The position numbers and the translations under genes are program-made. The notes under the pieces were generated by a model. It saw only the letters and a list, made by a program, of their open reading frames with translations. It searched no databases and was not told where the DNA came from. DNA of 18,998 nucleotides from an uncultured Streptomyces sp. (GTDB lineage: Bacteria > Actinomycetota > Actinomycetes > Streptomycetales > Streptomycetaceae), in the NCBI GenBank assembly GCA_946480485.1, contig CAMLJW010000046.1:1-18998 (forward strand). The letters are read 5' to 3'. This document shows positions 14,520 to 18,998 of the stretch, one piece after another (position 1 is the stretch's first letter; each line of letters opens with the position of its first letter).

Positions 14520-14543
14520 TTATCCACAGACCGGTTGTCCACA
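14520..14543 (+). promoter_or_regulatory. Two tandem DnaA-box-like nonamers
   Basis: TTATCCACA (14520-14528) and TTGTCCACA (14535-14543) lie in the same orientation, 15 bp apart from start to start. The first fits the general bacterial DnaA box TTATNCACA and the second is the Streptomyces-preferred form TTGTCCACA. They lie 52-75 bp before the S9 peptidase ATG. No other oriC features (dnaA, dnaN, many boxes) are nearby, so a replication origin is not implied. Confidence 0.7.
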
Positions 14544-14594
14544 GGCCGGGGATCCCGTCAGCGCGATGTCGTCCGGGGCGGGCAGTATGGGGCC

Positions 14595-16439
14595 ATGACT
14601 GAGAGCAACGGGGCCATCCCGCACGACGAGGCCATGCCTGACTGGGAGAAGCGCTTTCGCGCGCCGAGGGTGTCCCTGCCCGACTGGGCGGAGGACGCGC
14701 CGCACCGCTCCCTGTTCGTGTCCAACGCGACGGGGACATACGAGTTGTACGCGTGGGATCGCACGACAGGCGCCCAACGGCAGGTCACGGACCGGCCCAA
14801 CGGCACGACGGACGGAGTGCTGTCGCCAGACGGCGAGTGGATCTGGTGGTTCGACGACAAGGACGGGGACGAGTTCGGGATCTGGCGGCGCCAGCCGTTC
14901 GCGGGCAGCGACACCGCCGCCGGCCCCGACGAGGCCGCGGCGCCCGGTCTCGACCCGTCGTATCCCGCCGGGCTCGCGCTCGGCCGGGACGGACGTACGG
15001 CGGTCGTCGGCCGGTCGACCGACGAGGACGGCTCGACGATCCACGTCACACTGGTCGGTGAGGATCCCGTGGAGATCTACCGGCACCGGGAGTCGGCCGG
15101 CGTCGGCGATCTCTCGCACGACGGCTCGCTGATCGCGATCGAGCACACCGAGCACGGCGATGCCATGCACTCGTCGCTGCGGGTGCTGCGCCGGGACGGT
15201 TCGGCGGTCGCGGAGCTGGACGACACCAAGGGCGGCACGGTGGAGCTGGGCCTGGAGGTGCTGGGATTCGCCCCGGTCGAGGGGGACACGCGGCTGCTCG
15301 TCGGGCACCAGCGGCGCGGGCGCTGGGAACCGATGGTGTGGGACGTGTCGTTGGGTGTGGAGATTGACCTGGCGCTGACCGAACAGCTCGCGGGCGACCT
15401 GAGCGCCGAATGGTGTCCGGACGGTTCCGCGCTGCTCGTCGCGCACAGCTACGAGGCGCGCGGCGAGCTGTGGCGGTATGACCTCACATCCCGTCGGCTG
15501 GAGCGGATCGGGACGCCGAAGGGCACGGTGTCGGGGGCGACGGTCCGCCCGGACGGCAGCGTGGAGTACCTGTGGTCGTCGGCGGCCGAGCCCCCGGTGC
15601 TCCGATCGACGTCCGGCCAGGTCGTCCTGGACCCTCCCGGTATGAAGGCGCCCGGGTCGGTGTCCGTCGAGGAGGTGTGGGTGACGGGTCCGGGCGGACC
15701 CATCCACGCCCTCGTCCGGCGGCCGAAGGGAGAGACAGGCCCCCTCCCCACCGTCTTCGACATCCATGGAGGCCCGACCTGGCACGACAGCGACTCCTTC
15801 GCGGCCGGCCCGGCGGCATGGGTGGACCACGGGTACGCGGTGATCCGGATCAACTACCGCGGCTCGACCGGATACGGGAGGGAGTGGACGGACGCCCTCA
15901 AGCACCGGGTCGGCCTCATCGAGCTGGAGGACATCGCGGCTGTCCGGGAGTGGGCCGTGACCTCCGGTTTCGCCGACCCCGACCGGTTGATCCTCACCGG
16001 CGGCTCATGGGGCGGATACCTCACCCTTCTCGGCCTCGGCATGCAGCCGGACCTGTGGTCCCTCGGCATCGCGGCCGTCCCGGTAGCGGACTACGTCACG
16101 GCCTACCATGACGAGATGGAGGCCCTGAAGGCGATGGACCGCACGCTCCTCGGCGGCACACCGGAAGAGGTCCCGGAACGCTTTGAGGCGTCGTCCCCTC
16201 TTACGTACGTCGAGGCTGTCAAGGCCCCCGTCTACATCTCCGCCGGCGTCAACGATCCCCGCTGCCCCATCCGCCAGGTCGAGAACTACGTGGCCCGACT
16301 CGTCGCCCGCGAGGCCGTCCACGAGGTGTACCGCTATGACGCGGGCCATGGGTCACTGGTCGTGGACGAGCGGATCAAGCAGGTCCGTTTGGAGTTGGAC
16401 TTCGCGGCGAGACACCTCGCGAGGACGCCCTCGTCGTGA
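14595..16439 (+). CDS. S9 family (prolyl oligopeptidase-type) serine peptidase
   Basis: A 614-residue protein from ATG 14595 (MTESNGAIPHDEAMPDWEKR); the frame is open upstream but that part holds the DnaA-like boxes and is not protein-like. The N-terminal two-thirds form a beta-propeller with repeated blade-like segments (SLFVSNATGTYELYAWDR, GVLSPDGEWIWWFDDKDGDE, GDLSHDGSLIAIEHTEHGD). The C-terminal alpha/beta-hydrolase domain has the oxyanion-region INYRGSTGYG, nucleophile Ser471 in GGSWGGY, Asp554 in VNDPRCP and His585 in AGHGSLV, so the triad is complete. There is no signal peptide; it should be cytoplasmic. Such enzymes cleave short peptides or acyl-peptides; the exact specificity is unknown. 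The following SURF1-like gene lies 114 bp downstream on the same strand. Confidence 0.92.
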   Translation: MTESNGAIPHDEAMPDWEKRFRAPRVSLPDWAEDAPHRSLFVSNATGTYELYAWDRTTGAQRQVTDRPNGTTDGVLSPDGEWIWWFDDKDGDEFGIWRRQPFAGSDTAAGPDEAAAPGLDPSYPAGLALGRDGRTAVVGRSTDEDGSTIHVTLVGEDPVEIYRHRESAGVGDLSHDGSLIAIEHTEHGDAMHSSLRVLRRDGSAVAELDDTKGGTVELGLEVLGFAPVEGDTRLLVGHQRRGRWEPMVWDVSLGVEIDLALTEQLAGDLSAEWCPDGSALLVAHSYEARGELWRYDLTSRRLERIGTPKGTVSGATVRPDGSVEYLWSSAAEPPVLRSTSGQVVLDPPGMKAPGSVSVEEVWVTGPGGPIHALVRRPKGETGPLPTVFDIHGGPTWHDSDSFAAGPAAWVDHGYAVIRINYRGSTGYGREWTDALKHRVGLIELEDIAAVREWAVTSGFADPDRLILTGGSWGGYLTLLGLGMQPDLWSLGIAAVPVADYVTAYHDEMEALKAMDRTLLGGTPEEVPERFEASSPLTYVEAVKAPVYISAGVNDPRCPIRQVENYVARLVAREAVHEVYRYDAGHGSLVVDERIKQVRLELDFAARHLARTPSS

Positions 16440-16553
16440 TGGCGCACGCCTTCGTCGTCGAGGGGCTCGGCACCAGGGCGACAGCCGGCGCGGCGGCCAG
16501 GGCGGCGGCCCCCGAAGACAGACCCCTGGCAACGGCCCCGTACCTTGGAGGTT

Positions 16554-17414
16554 GTGTACCGGTTCCTGCTGACGCCCCGCTGGTGGGGGATCAACGTCTT
16601 CGTACTGCTGGCCATCCCCTTCTGCGTCTTCATGGGGTCATGGCAGTTGGGGCGGTTCGAGGACCGCGTCCAGGATCACCGCACGGCGAACGAACAGGTG
16701 TCGTCGGACAAGCAGGAAGCGGCCCGGCCCCTCGCCGAGCTGCTGCCTGTGGACAAGGTGACGTCCGGCAAGCAGGCCACGGCAACGGGCCGGTACGGGA
16801 AGCAGTTGCTCGTGCCGGACCGGGAGCTGGACGGCAGGCGCGGCTACTACGTCCTGACGATGCTGCGTACCGACGACGGCAAGGCCCTGCCCGTGGTCCG
16901 GGGCTGGCTACCCGGAGACGCCGACTCCGCGACGGCCCCGGCCGCCCCGACCGGCGAGGTCACCGTGACCGGCGCGCTGCAGGGGTCCGAGACCCCCGGC
17001 TCGAACGGCGTGAGCGCGGCGGGTGGTCTCCCGGCCGGCCAGACCGGCGCGATCAGCGCGCCGTCCCTGGTGAACCTCGTGCCGTACGACGTGTACGACG
17101 CCTGGGTCACCCTGGCCAGGGCGGACGCGGGGATGAAGGCGGTGCCCGCGACGGCTCCGCAGGACAATGGCCTGGACCTGAAGGCGTTCCAGAACCTCGG
17201 CTACACCGGCGAGTGGTTCGTGTTCGCGGGCTTCGTGGTCTTCATGTGGTTCCGGCTGCTGCATCGGGAGGTGGAGTTCGCCCGGGACACGGAACTGCGT
17301 CTTGCCGAGGACCCGGCCGACGAGCGGGCGGACGAGCCGGACGAGGACCGCACCGCGGGTGATATCCCCGACACCGCCGATTCCTCCAAGTCGTCAGCCG
17401 CGCCCATGGCCTGA
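16554..17414 (+). CDS. SURF1 family membrane protein
   Basis: A 286-residue protein of the SURF1 family, which helps assemble heme-copper cytochrome c oxidase in mitochondria and bacteria. The start is taken as GTG 16554 (MYRFLLTPRWWGINVFVLLA), the usual N-terminus of actinomycete members; GGAGG lies very close (about 2 bases), so TTG 16545 is an alternative. It has the typical layout: an N-terminal transmembrane helix ending in FMGSWQLGRFEDR, a periplasmic-side domain with GRYGKQLLVPDRELDGRRGYYVLT and LPVVRGWLPGD, and a C-terminal helix GEWFVFAGFVVFMWFRLL. The last 50 residues are acidic and Asp/Glu/Ser-rich, probably disordered and cytoplasmic. No cox genes are visible nearby. Confidence 0.9.
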   Translation: MYRFLLTPRWWGINVFVLLAIPFCVFMGSWQLGRFEDRVQDHRTANEQVSSDKQEAARPLAELLPVDKVTSGKQATATGRYGKQLLVPDRELDGRRGYYVLTMLRTDDGKALPVVRGWLPGDADSATAPAAPTGEVTVTGALQGSETPGSNGVSAAGGLPAGQTGAISAPSLVNLVPYDVYDAWVTLARADAGMKAVPATAPQDNGLDLKAFQNLGYTGEWFVFAGFVVFMWFRLLHREVEFARDTELRLAEDPADERADEPDEDRTAGDIPDTADSSKSSAAPMA

Positions 17415-17514
17415 CCACCCGAGGACGCCTGACAGGCGACGAGTGGACGGCCGACCGATGGCCCCGGGTGGCAACCGATGGCCGACGGCTTCCCTGCGGT
17501 CAGACGGCTCTCCC

Positions 17515-17541
17515 ACGGGTCAGGTCGGATGGCTGACCCGT
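17515..17541. terminator. Bidirectional terminator-type hairpin
   Basis: ACGGGTCAG (17515-17523) and CTGACCCGT (17533-17541) form a perfect 9-bp G/C-rich stem with a 9-base loop. It lies between the convergent SURF1-like gene (stop 17414) and the anti-sigma-like gene (stop at 17564), the expected place for a shared terminator. There is no T-tract. Confidence 0.65.
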
Positions 17542-17563
17542 CGGCAAAGCGGCGATCCGTGGG

Positions 17564-18760
17564 TCACGACCCGGCCAGCAGCCCGGTCCGGTAAACCGTC
17601 CCCGCGCAAGCGTTGGACACCGTCGTCGAAGCGACCGGGGCGCCGTGCTCCGCCACGTTCGACACGAGGACGCTGCCGTCGGTGACGCCGTCCTCCGTCA
17701 TGAGCTGCGGGGCCGTGCCTTCGCTGCCCTCCGAGGTGGTACCGCTGTCCCCGACGGTGTCGCCTTCCGTGGGCGTCGGGCCGGGCGGCGGCGGGTCTTC
17801 GGGCTTGGTCGGACAGGTCTCCGACGGCACCCAGGCGAACTGCACCTGGTACGCCGCCCCCGGCTGGAGTACGAATGAGCTCAGCTCGGTCGACGGGTCG
17901 GGCAGCCCGGTCGCCGCGTCGCCCGCGGCGTGCTGGACCACCTGGATCTTGGCCTGGTCCGCCGCACCCTGAGCGAGAGCGGACACGGGGCCCGCACTGG
18001 TGACCGTGCAGCCGGCGGCGGAGACATTGGCGACCCGGAACGTGCCGTAGACAGCTCCGCCGGAGTCCGGCGAGCCGACGCTCGCGGTGGCGCCGAGCTG
18101 TGCGGACGTACAGGCGGGCACGTTCGCGACCGAGGGCGTCGGCTGGGCACCTCCGGTGGCCCCGCTGCTCTCCCCCTTGCCCTGGTCCGGCGTCTCCCTC
18201 TTGTCGTTCTTGTCCTTCTCCTCGGACTTGCCCGAGGAGCTGCCCGAGTCGCTCTCCCCGCCGTCCGGCCCCTTGCCCTCGGTTGCCCCCTGGGTCTGCG
18301 AGCTGTTGCCGGCGATGGACGGGTTGGGGTCGGAGCCGGAGGAGTTCGAGACGTGTACGAGGGCCGGGACCGCCGTTCCGATGAAGAGCGCGGCGGCCGC
18401 CATGCCGACGACTGCCTGGCGCTTGCGCGCCCGCCGGGCCGGCACCGCGCGCCGCAGATGCTCCAGCGTGCCGTCGACTGGTTCGATCTCCTGCACGGCC
18501 TGGTGCAGCAGCCTGCGCAACGCCAGCTCGTCGGACCCGAGGCCGGGGCCATCCGGGCCGAAGTCCGCCGCTCCTTGCGGATCCGGGACGTCAGAAGCAC
18601 CCGCCGTACCCGGCACACCCGACTCTTCCGGTCCCGGGTTTTCCAAGGGGCCGTGATTCACAGTTCCGTTCCCAGCGTGCTGCTCGTACTCGTGCTTGTG
18701 GTCATCGCGGTTGTCGCGGTTGCCGTGTCTGCCGTGGTTGTCATGGTTGTGCTCGCTCAT
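17564..18760 (-). CDS. Putative membrane anti-sigma factor with His-rich N-terminus
   Basis: A 398-residue protein whose ATG (18760) overlaps the sigma-factor stop as ATGA, so the two are translationally coupled. Residues 1-37 are remarkable: eight His among many Asn and Asp (MSEHNHDNHGRHGNRDNRDD). Residues 76-114 (SDELALRRLLHQAVQEIEPV onward) form a helical cytoplasmic segment that could bind the sigma factor. One transmembrane helix lies at about 116-137 (AVVGMAAAALFIGTAVPALV), after the basic PARRARKRQ. The outside part is first a Ser/Gly/Lys/Glu-rich linker (about 140-210), then a beta-rich domain starting ACTSAQLGATASVGSPDSGG with Cys residues, similar to DUF4232-like domains, and a Pro/Thr-rich loop. 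The anti-sigma role is inferred from coupling and topology; there is no clear zinc-binding HxxxCxxC motif. Confidence 0.82.
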   Translation of the reverse strand: MSEHNHDNHGRHGNRDNRDDHKHEYEQHAGNGTVNHGPLENPGPEESGVPGTAGASDVPDPQGAADFGPDGPGLGSDELALRRLLHQAVQEIEPVDGTLEHLRRAVPARRARKRQAVVGMAAAALFIGTAVPALVHVSNSSGSDPNPSIAGNSSQTQGATEGKGPDGGESDSGSSSGKSEEKDKNDKRETPDQGKGESSGATGGAQPTPSVANVPACTSAQLGATASVGSPDSGGAVYGTFRVANVSAAGCTVTSAGPVSALAQGAADQAKIQVVQHAAGDAATGLPDPSTELSSFVLQPGAAYQVQFAWVPSETCPTKPEDPPPPGPTPTEGDTVGDSGTTSEGSEGTAPQLMTEDGVTDGSVLVSNVAEHGAPVASTTVSNACAGTVYRTGLLAGS

Positions 18761-18998
18761 GCCGGCGCCCCCATGGCAACGCGCAGGGCCGCGACGCCGC
18801 GCGAGCCGTACGCCTTCACCGAGCCCAGCGATATGCCCAGCGTCTCGGCGACCTGGGCCTCGGTCATGTCCGCGAAGTAGCGCAGGACAAGAACCTCGCG
18901 CTGGCGGCGCTGGAGTCCCTTCATGGCTTTGATCAGGGCGTCGCGCTCCAGCTGGTCGTACGCGCCCTCCTCCGCGCTCGCCATGTCGGGCATCGGCT
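18757..18998 (-). CDS. SigE-family ECF RNA polymerase sigma factor, C-terminal part (5' end outside window)
   Basis: The frame is open to the window end, so the protein start is missing; about 80 residues are visible. It contains sigma region 4: YDQLERDALIKAMKGLQRRQ, REVLVLRYFADMTEAQVAET and the recognition helix LGISLGSVKAYGSRGVAALR, which match the SigE-type ECF sigma factors common in Streptomyces. Region 2, which reads the -10 element, is outside. The TGA at 18757-18759 overlaps the ATG of the anti-sigma-like gene. The sigma factor presumably directs a stress or envelope regulon and is held by the downstream membrane protein; the target regulon cannot be seen here. Confidence 0.9.
   Translation of the reverse strand, partial: PMPDMASAEEGAYDQLERDALIKAMKGLQRRQREVLVLRYFADMTEAQVAETLGISLGSVKAYGSRGVAALRVAMGAPA

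Noticed and set aside
14520..14543. Replication origin
   Set aside because: Only two boxes and no dnaA, dnaN or other origin features; a chromosomal oriC in Streptomyces has many boxes.
14520..15905. Minus-strand open frame opposite the S9 peptidase
   Set aside because: Antisense shadow; the plus-strand frame has a complete catalytic triad.

Overview
The base composition, strong G/C bias at third codon positions, frequent GTG starts and gene types (SigE-type ECF sigma factor, SURF1-like protein, DUF5996, AICE-type xis/int, RCK protein) point to a Streptomyces or close relative. No species can be named from the sequence alone.

The window has two different halves. Positions 1 to about 7,500 are an accessory graveyard. 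At the left edge is the end of an unrecognised gene. Then comes the 3' half of a tRNA-Pro(GGG), followed by a strong hairpin: the usual form of an integrative-element attachment core. To its right, in the canonical order of actinomycete integrative elements (AICEs) read on the minus strand, lie a GTAGC-rich segment (possible end of a replication gene), a damaged excisionase, the C-terminal end of a tyrosine integrase and a small unknown ORF. Beyond this relic is a run of broken genes: an unknown fragment, an HxlR C-terminus, DUF4291, an HNH endonuclease with a one-base frameshift, an antitoxin/toxin deletion fusion, a truncated isochorismatase-like hydrolase and a possible LysR scrap. Three intact units survive among them: a small monooxygenase-like protein, a complete vapBC-type toxin-antitoxin operon with operator-like inverted repeats, and an MFS transporter.

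Positions 7,600 to 18,998 are mostly intact and chromosome-like: a VOC protein, a UBP zinc-finger protein, DUF5996, a PutP-type sodium/proline symporter, a large protein with two Rossmann/RCK domains flanking a two-helix pore-like segment, an S9 prolyl-oligopeptidase-type hydrolase, a SURF1-family membrane protein, and, convergent with it, a SigE-type sigma factor (cut by the window end) translationally coupled to a putative membrane anti-sigma protein. One stretch of about 860 bases (11,369-12,228) carries no convincing gene but holds a tandem repeat and a perfect hairpin.

Most notable: (1) the RCK-pore-RCK protein, whose selectivity-filter position reads LAINDP instead of a TVGYGD-like motif; (2) two DnaA-box-like nonamers 15 bp apart just upstream of the S9 peptidase gene; (3) the tRNA-Pro core beside an AICE relic, whose geometry suggests tandem accretion; (4) the antitoxin::toxin deletion fusion lying about 340 bp from an intact toxin-antitoxin operon; (5) the histidine-rich cytoplasmic tail of the putative anti-sigma protein.
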